A stretch of DNA of 9,848 bases from an uncultured Pseudomonadota bacterium (GTDB lineage Bacteria; Pseudomonadota; Gammaproteobacteria; Steroidobacterales; Steroidobacteraceae), in the NCBI GenBank assembly GCA_903890265.1, contig CAITAM010000426.1:1-9848 (forward strand), in the 5' to 3' direction. The notes under the pieces are model-generated. The model was not told the DNA's origin. It made no database searches and saw only the letters and a program-made list of their open reading frames with translations. The translations under genes were made by a program, and so were the position numbers. Shown piece after piece: positions 1 to 6,837 of this stretch (positions are counted from its first letter, which is position 1; each line of letters begins with the position of its first letter).

Positions 1-2246
1 CCCGCGAGTTCGAGCCCCGTGACGCGTCGGTAGTTCTTCGGCAGGAGCGCCCCGCGCTGCGCCCGCTCGCCACGGTAGTCCTTCAGGTCGCCGAGGCTGA
101 GCGTCATGTGCCGGTCACCGCACACGACACGCAGCTTGTCGCCGGCCGCCACGGCCGCTACCGCAACCAGCAGTTCTTCGCGCGACTGCGCACGGGCGGT
201 CGGGATATTGAAGAGCTTGTTGCCGCGACCCTTGGCGAGCTCCGGCAGCTCACCGGCGGGGAATGCGAGCAGACGGCCCTCGTTGCTCGCCACCACGATC
301 AGCACGCCGTCCCCGGCCGGCACGGCCACCGGCGGCAGTGCGCGTGCGCCATCGGCGACGGTCAGCACCGCCTTGCCGGCGCGGTTCCGGCCGTAGAGAT
401 CGGCGAGCTTGGCGATGAAGCCGTAGCCGTTGTCGGACGCCAGCAGCCAGCGGTCCTCGGCCTCCCCGAGCAGCACGCCGGCGAAGGCCGCGCCGTCCGG
501 CGGATCGACCCGACCGGACAGCGGCTCACCCTGCCCGCGCGCCGACGGCAGCTGGTGCGCGGGAACGCAGTACGTGCGGCCGGTCGAGTCGAGGAAGACC
601 GCCTGCTGCGTGCTCTTGCCGCGCGCAGCCGACTGGAACCCGTCGCCGGTCTTGTAGGACAGGCTGCGCGGGTCGATGTCATGGCCCTTCGCCTGCCGTA
701 CCCAGCCCGCCGTCGACAGGACCACCGTGACGGGCTCCGCCACGACGAGCTCCGTTTCATCGATCGCCTGTGCCGCGGCACGCTCGACGATCTTCGAGCG
801 GCGCTTGTCGCCGTACTTCTCCGCGTCGGCCAGGAGTTCGCTGCGGATGAGCTCCGTCATCCGCGACTCGCTGCCGAGCCGCTCGTTGAGCTCGTCACGT
901 TCGCGGGCAAGCTCGGCCTGTTCGCCGCGGATCTTCATCTCCTCGAGCTTGGCGAGCTGCCGGAGCTTCGTCTCGAGTATGGCCTCGGCCTGTTCGGTGC
1001 TGAGCGTGAAGCGCGCCATCAGCACGGCCTTCGGCTCGTCCTCGGTGCGGACTATCCGGATCACCTCGTCGAGGTTCAGGTAGGCGATCAGCAGGCCGTC
1101 GAGGATGTGCAGGCGGGCCGTGACCTTGCCCAGGCGGTACTCAAGACGCCGCCGCACGGTCGCCCGCCGGAAGGTCAGCCAGTCGGCCAGCATCGACCGC
1201 AGGTCCATCACCCGCGGCCGGCCGTCGAGGCCGATGACATTGAGATTGACGCGGTAGGTCCGCTCGAGGTCGGTGGTCGCGAACAGATGCTTCATAAGCT
1301 GCTCGGCGTCGACGCGCGACGACTTGAGCTCGAGCACGATGCGGGTCGGGTCCTCGTGGTTCGACTCGTCGCGCAGGTTCTCGACCATCGGCAGCTTCTT
1401 GGCGCGGATCTGCTGCGCGATCTGTTCCTGGATGCGCGAACCCGACACCTGGTAGGGCAGCGCGGTAATGATGACCTCGCCGTCACCTACCTCGTAAATC
1501 GCGCGGGCGCGGAACGTGCCGTTGCCGGTCTCGTAGATCGTTCGCAGATCGGCCTTCGACGTGATGATCTCGCCACCCGTGGGCAGGTCAGGCCCTGGGA
1601 CGAGCTTGATCAGATCGCGCACGGTCGATTCCGGCTCGTCGAGCAGCCGCACGCAGGCGTTGACGATCTCGCGCAGGTTGTGCGGCGGCACGTCGGTTGC
1701 CATGCCAACCGCAATTCCGGTCGTGCCGTTGAGGAGCAGGTTTGGCAGGCGGGCCGGCAAAAGTGCCGGCTCGTCCAGCGTGCCGTCGAAGTTCGGCGTC
1801 CACTCGACGGTACCCTGCCCGAGCTCCGCCAGCAGCGTCTCGGCGTAGGCATGCAGCCGGGCTTCCGTGTAGCGCATGGCGGCGAACGACTTCGGGTCGT
1901 CCGGCGAGCCCCAGTTACCCTGCCCGTCGACGATCGGGTAACGGTAGGAGAAGGCCTGCGCCATGTGCACCATCGCCTCGTAGCAGGCGCTGTCGCCGTG
2001 CGGATGGTACTTGCCCAGCACGTCGCCCACGGTACGGGCGCTCTTCTTGTGCTTGGCGTTGGCCGACAGGCTGAGCTCGCTCATCGCGTAGATGATCCGC
2101 CGCTGCACGGGCTTCAGGCCGTCGGCCAGCATCGGCAGGGCGCGGTCGAGGATCACGTACATCGAGTAGTCGAGGTAGGCCTTCTCCGTGAAGGTCCGCA
2201 GTGGCCGCCGCTCGACGCCCTCGAAATTCAGGTCACCGCTCTTCAT
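1..2246 (-). CDS. parC: DNA topoisomerase IV subunit A (ParC), 3' end cut by window edge
   Basis: ParC is the DNA-cleaving and rejoining subunit of topoisomerase IV, which with ParE decatenates daughter chromosomes and relaxes supercoils. The reading frame stays open from ATG at 2246 to base 1 (748 codons plus two bases). Residues 16-130 follow E. coli ParC closely. The quinolone-resistance region around HPHGDSACYEAM keeps the wild-type Ser86 and Glu90 (E. coli Ser80 and Glu84), and the catalytic tyrosine is Tyr126 in FAAMRYTEAR. A winged-helix/tower core, a coiled region near ILETKLRQLAKLEEMKIRGE and a C-terminal beta-pinwheel follow. The pinwheel ends in GERAQRG, like E. coli ParC, and lacks a GyrA box, so this is not GyrA. 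By comparison with E. coli ParC (about 750 residues) only a short tail is missing. The start overlaps the parE stop as ATGA, with GAGGT six bases upstream, so translational coupling is likely. Confidence 0.97.
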   Translation of the reverse strand, partial: MKSGDLNFEGVERRPLRTFTEKAYLDYSMYVILDRALPMLADGLKPVQRRIIYAMSELSLSANAKHKKSARTVGDVLGKYHPHGDSACYEAMVHMAQAFSYRYPIVDGQGNWGSPDDPKSFAAMRYTEARLHAYAETLLAELGQGTVEWTPNFDGTLDEPALLPARLPNLLLNGTTGIAVGMATDVPPHNLREIVNACVRLLDEPESTVRDLIKLVPGPDLPTGGEIITSKADLRTIYETGNGTFRARAIYEVGDGEVIITALPYQVSGSRIQEQIAQQIRAKKLPMVENLRDESNHEDPTRIVLELKSSRVDAEQLMKHLFATTDLERTYRVNLNVIGLDGRPRVMDLRSMLADWLTFRRATVRRRLEYRLGKVTARLHILDGLLIAYLNLDEVIRIVRTEDEPKAVLMARFTLSTEQAEAILETKLRQLAKLEEMKIRGEQAELARERDELNERLGSESRMTELIRSELLADAEKYGDKRRSKIVERAAAQAIDETELVVAEPVTVVLSTAGWVRQAKGHDIDPRSLSYKTGDGFQSAARGKSTQQAVFLDSTGRTYCVPAHQLPSARGQGEPLSGRVDPPDGAAFAGVLLGEAEDRWLLASDNGYGFIAKLADLYGRNRAGKAVLTVADGARALPPVAVPAGDGVLIVVASNEGRLLAFPAGELPELAKGRGNKLFNIPTARAQSREELLVAVAAVAAGDKLRVVCGDRHMTLSLGDLKDYRGERAQRGALLPKNYRRVTGLELA

Positions 2247-4135
2247 GGCACGACCTCGGCGAGATCACCCTTGGTTTCGAGCCAGCTGCGCCGGTCGGCG
2301 GCCCGCTTCTTGGCGAGCAGCATGTCCATCAGCCGGTCCGTGTCATCGGCCGCATCGACCGTGAGCTGGACGAGGCGCCGGGTCTCCGGCGCCATGGTCG
2401 TCTCGCGCAGCTGCAGCGGATTCATCTCACCGAGGCCCTTGAAGCGCGTTACCGTGATCTTGCCACGCTGATTCTCGGCACTGATGCGATCGAGAATGCC
2501 GCGCCGCTCGGCGTCATCGAGTGCGTAGTAGACGTTCTTCGCCACGTCGATCCGGTAGAGGGGCGGCATCGCCACGTAGACATGGCCGTTCTCGACGATC
2601 GGCCGGAAGTGACGCAGGAACAGCGCACACAGCAGGGTGGCGATATGCAGACCGTCGGAGTCGGCGTCCGCGAGGATGCAGATCTTGTGGTAGCGCAGGC
2701 CCTTCAGATTCGCCGAACCGGGATCGACGCCGATGGCGACCGCGATATCGTGGACTTCCTGGGAGGCAAGGATCTCACCGACATCCACTTCCCAGGTGTT
2801 GAGGATCTTGCCGCGAAGCGCCATGACCGCCTGGGTGTCGCGGTCGCGCGCCTGCTTCGCGCTGCCGCCGGCCGAGTCGCCCTCGACGAGAAAGAGCTCC
2901 CCACGCTCGGGTTCCTGTGCCGTGCAGTCTGCCAGCTTGCCGGGCAGCGCCGGGCCACTCGCGATGCGCTTGCGCACGACTTTCTGCGAGGCCTTGAGGC
3001 GCGCCTGGGCGTTGCCGATGGCGAGCTGTGCGATTTTCTCGCCCTGCTCGGCGTGCTGGTTCAGCCAGACCGCGAACGCGTCCTTGACGAGGCCCGAGAC
3101 AAACGCCGCGGACTCGCGCGAGGCGAGGCGCTCCTTGGTCTGGCCGGCAAACTGCGGCTCGCGCATCCGTACCGAGAGGACGTAGGCGAGGCGATCCCAG
3201 ACGTCCTCCGGCGCCAGCTTGAGGCCGCGGGGCAGCAGGTTGCGGAACTCGCAGAACTCGCGCACCGCCTCGGTGATGCCGGCCCTGAGGCCGTTGACGT
3301 GGGTGCCACCCTCGACGGTCGGAATCAGGTTGACGTAGCTCTCGCCGACCAGCTCGCCGCCGTCCGGGACCCAGCAGAAAGCCCACTCAGCGACCTCGGT
3401 GCCGCCCGTCAGGCTGGCACTGAACGGCTCGTCGGGCACCCGCTCGGCAGCGCCAAGGGCCTCGAGGAGGTAGGACGAGAGCCCCCCCGTGTACAGCCAT
3501 TCCTCGTGCTCGTTGCCGGCCTCGACGTCCAGCGTGACCTTAAGACCCGGGCACAGCACGGCCTTCGCCCGCAGCGTGTGCTTCAGCTTCGCGACCGAGA
3601 CCTTTTCGGAGTCGAAGTACTTCGGGTCGGGCCAGAAGCGGATCGTGGTGCCGGTCGTCTTGGCGGCCACCTTGCCAACCACGGCGAGCCGCTCGTCGAT
3701 GTGGCCGTCCTTGAACGTGATGAGGTGCTCGGCGCCGTCACGGCGGACGCGGCACTCCAGTCGCGACGACAGCGCGTTGACCACCGATACGCCGACGCCG
3801 TGCAGGCCACCGGAATTCTGGTAATTGCCCTCGGAGAACTTGCCGCCGGCATGCAGGCGGGTGAGGATGAGCTCGACGCCCGGCATCTTCTCCTTCGGGT
3901 GGATGTCGACGGGCATGCCACGCCCCTCGTCAGCGACCGTGATCGAGTTGTCCTTGTGCAGGATGACGGCGATCAGCCGGCCGTGGCCGTTGAGCGCCTC
4001 GTCGACGCTGTTGTCCACCACCTCGTGCACGAGGTGGTTCGGCCGGCTCGTGTCGGTGTACATGCCCGGGCGCCGGCGCACGGGGTCGAGCCCGGAAAGA
4101 ACTTCAATGTCGGAGGCGGTGTAGGTCTGACGCAT
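2243..4135 (-). CDS. parE: DNA topoisomerase IV subunit B (ParE)
   Basis: ParE is the ATPase subunit of topoisomerase IV and drives strand passage with ParC. The 630-residue product matches E. coli ParE in length and along its whole sequence. The GHKL ATPase domain holds the N box EVVDNSVDEA (Glu38, Asn42), DEGRGMPVD at about 69-77, and the glycine loop SGGLHGVGVSVVNALS at about 108-123. The transducer domain contains QFAGQTKERL (328-337). The TOPRIM domain has FLVEGDSAGGSAKQARDRD with Glu418, and the metal-binding ADADSDG with Asp490, Asp492 and Asp494. RFKGLGEMNPLQLRETTM closes the family signature. It has no long TOPRIM insertion as in gammaproteobacterial GyrB (about 800 residues), which separates ParE from GyrB. 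It is the first gene of the parE-parC operon; E. coli has these genes apart. The ribosome site is weak (AAGCGAG close to the ATG). A LexA-like dyad lies 22 bases upstream of the start. Confidence 0.98.
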   Translation of the reverse strand: MRQTYTASDIEVLSGLDPVRRRPGMYTDTSRPNHLVHEVVDNSVDEALNGHGRLIAVILHKDNSITVADEGRGMPVDIHPKEKMPGVELILTRLHAGGKFSEGNYQNSGGLHGVGVSVVNALSSRLECRVRRDGAEHLITFKDGHIDERLAVVGKVAAKTTGTTIRFWPDPKYFDSEKVSVAKLKHTLRAKAVLCPGLKVTLDVEAGNEHEEWLYTGGLSSYLLEALGAAERVPDEPFSASLTGGTEVAEWAFCWVPDGGELVGESYVNLIPTVEGGTHVNGLRAGITEAVREFCEFRNLLPRGLKLAPEDVWDRLAYVLSVRMREPQFAGQTKERLASRESAAFVSGLVKDAFAVWLNQHAEQGEKIAQLAIGNAQARLKASQKVVRKRIASGPALPGKLADCTAQEPERGELFLVEGDSAGGSAKQARDRDTQAVMALRGKILNTWEVDVGEILASQEVHDIAVAIGVDPGSANLKGLRYHKICILADADSDGLHIATLLCALFLRHFRPIVENGHVYVAMPPLYRIDVAKNVYYALDDAERRGILDRISAENQRGKITVTRFKGLGEMNPLQLRETTMAPETRRLVQLTVDAADDTDRLMDMLLAKKRAADRRSWLETKGDLAEVVP

Positions 4136-4157
4136 CGCTCGCTTACGGCTGAGTGGT

Positions 4158-4177
4158 GACTGTATATATTAACAGTC
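4158..4177 (-). promoter_or_regulatory. LexA-like (SOS box) operator overlapping the parE promoter
   Basis: The plus strand reads GACTGTATATATTAACAGTC. The six-base arms GACTGT and ACAGTC are perfect inverted repeats around eight A/T bases, so CTGT and ACAG lie exactly eight bases apart. That is the form of the LexA operator in E. coli and related beta/gammaproteobacteria (consensus TACTGTATATATATACAGTA). On the parE strand the core also offers -10 hexamers (TAATAT at 4171-4166, TATACA at 4166-4161) that would start transcription 19-24 bases before the parE ATG. A repressor here would block that promoter. I see no good -35 hexamer. LexA binding is inferred; the dyad is seen directly. An alternative is a plain AT-rich -10 that happens to be symmetric. 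Confidence 0.72.
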
Positions 4178-4203
4178 AGGCGGCCGAAGTCCCAGCCGCA
4201 CGC

Positions 4204-4237
4204 CCGACCGCCTCCCGGCCGTGCCGCGGGCGGTCGG
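4204..4237 (-). terminator. GC-rich hairpin after the DUF3501 gene, possible terminator
   Basis: CCGACCGCC (4204-4212) and GGCGGTCGG (4229-4237) form a perfect nine-base stem. The loop has room for an inner four-pair stem (CGGC 4216-4219 with GCCG 4223-4226). It begins 14 bases past the DUF3501 stop codon and precedes the parE promoter, where the upstream operon should end. No T-run follows on the minus strand, so it is not a classical intrinsic terminator. It could act with Rho or protect the transcript end. Confidence 0.4.
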
Positions 4238-4250
4238 CGGGGGCGTGAGC

Positions 4251-4856
4251 TTACAGCGGGGCGAGGTCCGCGAGCAGCGCCGCACGGGCGGCTCCGGCGA
4301 GCTCCGCTTCGTGGGTGTAGGCCGGGTGGTCTATCCCGAAGGCGAGCCGGGCGCCGGCGGCGAGCGCCGCGCGACGGGCTGCATCGAGCTCAAAGCGCGT
4401 GAAATGCACGGCCGAGGTCTTGGTTTCGTTCTCGCGCTCAAGGTCCTCGTCGGCGATGGCATAGACGCGCTCGGCGTCGCCCGCCACGACGTAGACGCGG
4501 TCTTCGATGCCCTTGAGGCGCATCAGCTCACGCTGGCGGACCGCCACGTCCGGGAACTCGATCAGCAGCGTCGCCTTGAAGTTGGAGCCGTCCGGGATCA
4601 GCGGGTTGTAGGCGGCCAGTTCATCGGCGATGCCGTCCGCCTCGAAAATCCGCTCGACCCGCAGCATTTCCTGGATCTGGTACTGGATCGTCAGCCGATC
4701 CTCGAACAGCAGGGTCACGTTCGGGCCAACCGCCACGGTGCGCAGCCGCTTGTGCTCGATGACCCGGGCACGAAACGCCAACCGCTCGCGGGCGTACTGC
4801 TCCAGCGGCATGAGATCGCCGGCGCTGAGGGCGCCAGTGTGACGTGAGGCATTCAT
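4251..4856 (-). CDS. DUF3501 family protein
   Basis: This 201-residue protein is recognised as DUF3501, a bacterial family of about this length with no established function. Visible features are the central stretch FEDRLTIQYQIQEMLRVERI (residues 51-70), NPLIPDGSNFKATLLIEF (84-101), HFTRFEL (151-157) and GIDHPAY (174-180). It has no cysteine, no signal peptide and no membrane segment, so it is probably a soluble cytoplasmic protein that does not itself hold a cysteine-bound Fe-S cluster. The conserved-looking His and acidic residues could bind a metal, but that is conjecture. The ATG overlaps the stop of the upstream Fe-S oxidoreductase gene by one base (TGATG), with GGAG eight bases upstream, so the two are almost certainly translated together. 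The genomic link to the Fe-S protein and rubrerythrin points to a redox or oxidative-stress role. Confidence 0.88.
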   Translation of the reverse strand: MNASRHTGALSAGDLMPLEQYARERLAFRARVIEHKRLRTVAVGPNVTLLFEDRLTIQYQIQEMLRVERIFEADGIADELAAYNPLIPDGSNFKATLLIEFPDVAVRQRELMRLKGIEDRVYVVAGDAERVYAIADEDLERENETKTSAVHFTRFELDAARRAALAAGARLAFGIDHPAYTHEAELAGAARAALLADLAPL

Positions 4857-6217
4857 CAGTTCTTCTCCGCGATTCCGTAGGCCATGCGCAGCAGCGTCAG
4901 CGGGTGACGCGGCGGCGCATCGCCGGTAATGCCGTTCTCAATCTGGTGCCCGGCCATAGGGCAATCGCTCGAGTAGAAGTCGGGCTTCGCGTTTTCGACG
5001 CGCGTCATGACGGGACGGCCGATCTTCATCGACGTCTCGTGGAATTCCTGTTTGACGGCGTAGGTGCCGTTGTGGCCGGAGCAGCGCTCAATGGTGTCCA
5101 GCGTCGTGTTCGGCACGAGCTTCAGGATATCCCGGGTCTTGAGACCGATGTTCTGCACGCGAAGATGGCAGGGCACGTGGTAGGAGACCTTGCCCAGCTC
5201 CCGCTTGAAGTCGGTATTGAGCTTGCCTTCCTTGTGGCGCAGCCACAGGTATTCGAACGGATCGTAGATGGCGGCCTTCACCTTCTGCACGCCCGCGTCG
5301 TCCGGAAACAGCAGGGGCAGCTCCTGCTTGTACATCAGCACGCAGGACGGAATGGGCGCCACGATGTCGTACCCTGCATCGACCATCCGCACGAGCTCAG
5401 GGATGTTGACGTCCTTCAGGGATTCCACGGCCTTGAGGTCGCCGAGCTCGAGCTTCGGCATACCGCAGCACTTTTCCTTGGCGGCGAGGTCAACCGGAAT
5501 CCCGTTGTGCTCGAACACGGCGCGCAGGTCCGCGGCGATATCCGGTTCATTGCGGTTGCAGTAGCAGGTCGTGAAGAGGGCGACCTTGCCCTTCGTCACG
5601 CCCGCCGCCACGGCGGTCATGGCCGGCGCGCGCTCGGCCTGGTGGCGGCTGCGGTAGGTCCTGCTGTGGTACTCGGGCACGGGAGCATCGACATGCACGC
5701 CCAGGGCCTTTTCCAGCACCTTGCGCCCGACCGAGCTCTTGTTCACGGCGTTGACGATCTCGGCGACCACGGGGATGCCGGCAAGACTGCCGACGCGGTC
5801 CGTTGCCGACAGAATCTCGTCGCGCATGCGGTGCGGCATGCGTTCGTGCTTGTAGGCCTTCGCGCGCAGCATCAGGTGCGGGAAGTCGAGGTTGAACGGG
5901 TGCGGCGGCACGTACGGGCACTTCGTCATGTAGCACATGTCACACAGGTAACAGTGGTCGACGACGTCCCAGTAGGCCTTTTTGTCAACGCCATCGAGCT
6001 CGCCGGTGCTGCTTGCATCGACCGCATCGAACAGCGTCGGGAACGAGTTGCAGAGGTTGAAGCAGCGCCGGCAGCCGTGGCAGATGTCGAACACCCGCTC
6101 CAGCTCCTTGAACAGCGACCCCTCGTCGAGGAACTCCGGGTTTTTCCAGTCGAGCGCGTGCCGCGTGGGCGCTTCGAGACTGCCTTCGCGTGCGGAGGTG
6201 ATCGGGGTATCACTCAC
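4856..6217 (-). CDS. Fe-S oxidoreductase, GlpC/HdrD-like (two 4Fe-4S motifs plus CCG domains)
   Basis: This 453-residue soluble protein is a heterodisulfide-reductase-related iron-sulfur oxidoreductase; its substrate is unknown. It has two N-terminal cluster motifs: Cys46-49-52-56 in CHGCRRCFNLC and Cys89-92-95-100 in CYLCDMCYMTKCP, the latter with four rather than three residues before the last Cys. A first CCG domain follows (Cys218/Cys220, Cys250-Cys251-Gly in EKCCGMP, PSC292). The second (PC350HLR, RC379SGHNGTYAVK, SDC419PMAGHQIE) resembles the GlpC C-terminus but has Ser380 in place of the second Cys of CCG, and Ala422 where the GlpC-type CxxC would have its last Cys. There is no flavin domain, transmembrane helix or signal peptide. 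The start is GTG, with GAGGT upstream; the next ATG lies deep inside the protein. The stop overlaps the DUF3501 start. Rubrerythrin lies upstream on the same strand, suggesting an electron-transfer partner (inference). Confidence 0.9.
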   Translation of the reverse strand: MSDTPITSAREGSLEAPTRHALDWKNPEFLDEGSLFKELERVFDICHGCRRCFNLCNSFPTLFDAVDASSTGELDGVDKKAYWDVVDHCYLCDMCYMTKCPYVPPHPFNLDFPHLMLRAKAYKHERMPHRMRDEILSATDRVGSLAGIPVVAEIVNAVNKSSVGRKVLEKALGVHVDAPVPEYHSRTYRSRHQAERAPAMTAVAAGVTKGKVALFTTCYCNRNEPDIAADLRAVFEHNGIPVDLAAKEKCCGMPKLELGDLKAVESLKDVNIPELVRMVDAGYDIVAPIPSCVLMYKQELPLLFPDDAGVQKVKAAIYDPFEYLWLRHKEGKLNTDFKRELGKVSYHVPCHLRVQNIGLKTRDILKLVPNTTLDTIERCSGHNGTYAVKQEFHETSMKIGRPVMTRVENAKPDFYSSDCPMAGHQIENGITGDAPPRHPLTLLRMAYGIAEKN

Positions 6218-6255
6218 GGGTGGTGACCTCGGTTGCCAGGAGCGTTACTCGGGTC

Positions 6256-6279
6256 CGGCGGGCACTGCACGGCCCGCCG
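6256..6279 (-). other. GC-rich hairpin in the leader of the Fe-S oxidoreductase gene
   Basis: CGGCGGGC (6256-6263) and GCCCGCCG (6272-6279) form a perfect eight-base stem with an eight-base loop. It lies downstream (minus strand) of the likely rubrerythrin terminator and 38 bases upstream of the GTG start. Its core arms GGCGGGC/GCCCGCC are the same seven bases as those of the hairpin at 6323-6341, so the two could pair alternatively. No function is known. Confidence 0.5.
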
Positions 6280-6283
6280 TCGG

Positions 6284-6314
6284 AAAATGCAGCCGGGCCC
6301 CGGCGGGCCCGGCT
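6284..6314 (-). terminator. Intrinsic terminator downstream of rubrerythrin
   Basis: AGCCGGGCCC (6291-6300) and GGGCCCGGCT (6305-6314) make a perfect ten-base stem with a four-base loop. On the minus strand this is followed, after GCA, by TTTT (6287-6284). It begins 34 bases past the rubrerythrin stop and ends well before the Fe-S gene start. The T-run is short, so termination may be partial, allowing some readthrough into the Fe-S/DUF3501 genes while keeping rubrerythrin mRNA more abundant. Confidence 0.65.
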
Positions 6315-6322
6315 ATCGGCAA

Positions 6323-6341
6323 GGCGGGCTGAACGCCCGCC
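6323..6341 (-). other. Short hairpin directly after the rubrerythrin stop
   Basis: GGCGGGC (6323-6329) and GCCCGCC (6335-6341) form a seven-base stem with a five-base loop, seven bases past the rubrerythrin TAA. Only TT follows on the minus strand, so alone it is a poor terminator. With the next hairpin it makes a tandem structure that may stabilise the mRNA end or strengthen termination. Confidence 0.5.
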
Positions 6342-6348
6342 CCGCGGC

Positions 6349-6762
6349 TTACAGCGAGTCCAGGGCCTTCTGGAAGCGGTTGGCGTGCGAGCGCTCGGCC
6401 TTGGCCAGCGTCTCGAACCAGTCCGCGATCTCGTTGAAGCCTTCGTCACGAGCCGTCTTCGCCATGCCCGGGTACATGTCGGTGTACTCGTGCGTCTCGC
6501 CGGCGATGGCGGCCTTCAGGTTGTTGCTCGTCGAGCCGATTGGCAGCCCGGTGGCCGGGTCGCCCGACGCCTCGAGGTACTCGAGGTGGCCGTGCGCGTG
6601 GCCGGTCTCGCCCTCGGCGGTCGAACGGAACACCGTCGACACGTCGTTGTAGCCCTCAACGTCCGCCTTCGATGCGAAATAGAGGTAACGGCGGTTGGCC
6701 TGCGACTCGCCGGCGAAGGCGTCCTTCAGGTTCTGTTCGGTCTTGCTTCCCTTTAACGTCAT
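6349..6762 (-). CDS. Rubrerythrin-type di-iron protein, ferritin-like domain only
   Basis: Rubrerythrins are non-haem di-iron proteins that mostly reduce hydrogen peroxide in the cytoplasm. This 137-residue protein carries the full expected ligand set in two helix pairs: Glu19 (AFAGESQANRRY), Glu52 and His55 (EGETGH), Glu89 and Glu92 (AGETHEY), and Glu123 and His126 (KAERSH). This matches the Desulfovibrio pattern. The C-terminal rubredoxin domain of classical rubrerythrin (about 190 residues, two CxxC motifs) is absent and the protein has no cysteine, so an external electron donor is needed. The start is supported by AAGGAG seven bases upstream. An out-of-frame ATG two bases after that site opens a two-codon frame (ATG ACA TGA) whose stop overlaps this start. 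A sigma70-like promoter lies about 75 bases upstream. The Fe-S oxidoreductase and DUF3501 genes follow after a terminator-like region and are the obvious candidate partners. Confidence 0.95.
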   Translation of the reverse strand: MTLKGSKTEQNLKDAFAGESQANRRYLYFASKADVEGYNDVSTVFRSTAEGETGHAHGHLEYLEASGDPATGLPIGSTSNNLKAAIAGETHEYTDMYPGMAKTARDEGFNEIADWFETLAKAERSHANRFQKALDSL

Positions 6763-6769
6763 GTCATGG

Positions 6770-6775
6770 CTCCTT
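6770..6775 (-). promoter_or_regulatory. Strong ribosome binding site of rubrerythrin
   Basis: AAGGAG on the minus strand is seven bases before the annotated ATG and only two before an upstream ATG at 6767. The spacing decides in favour of the 6762 start, which also opens the family-matching frame. Confidence 0.8.
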
Positions 6776-6837
6776 GCGTGGTACGGGACCCTACGGGCAG
6801 CGGAACGGTCCGATTTAGAACGATTCCAGCGGGCAGA

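Noticed and set aside
2243..4135. GyrB rather than ParE
   Set aside because: The 630-residue length, lack of the GyrB TOPRIM insertion, adjacent parC and end-to-end similarity to E. coli ParE all favour ParE.
108..4159. Very long plus-strand open frames (787 and 652 codons) opposite parC and parE
   Set aside because: They are antisense to two genes with clear family matches, have Arg/Ala/Gly-rich low-information products, and show no ribosome sites or domains. High GC with biased third positions opens such frames by default.
4844..6226. 460-codon plus-strand frame opposite the Fe-S oxidoreductase, and a 208-codon one opposite DUF3501
   Set aside because: They are antisense shadows; the minus-strand proteins carry conserved cysteine motifs and fit an overlapping operon.
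6802..6827. GAACG repeats and GGAA...TTCC arms in the rubrerythrin leader as a regulator site
   Set aside because: The repeats are five bases with imperfect flanks and match no operator I know; too weak to annotate separately.
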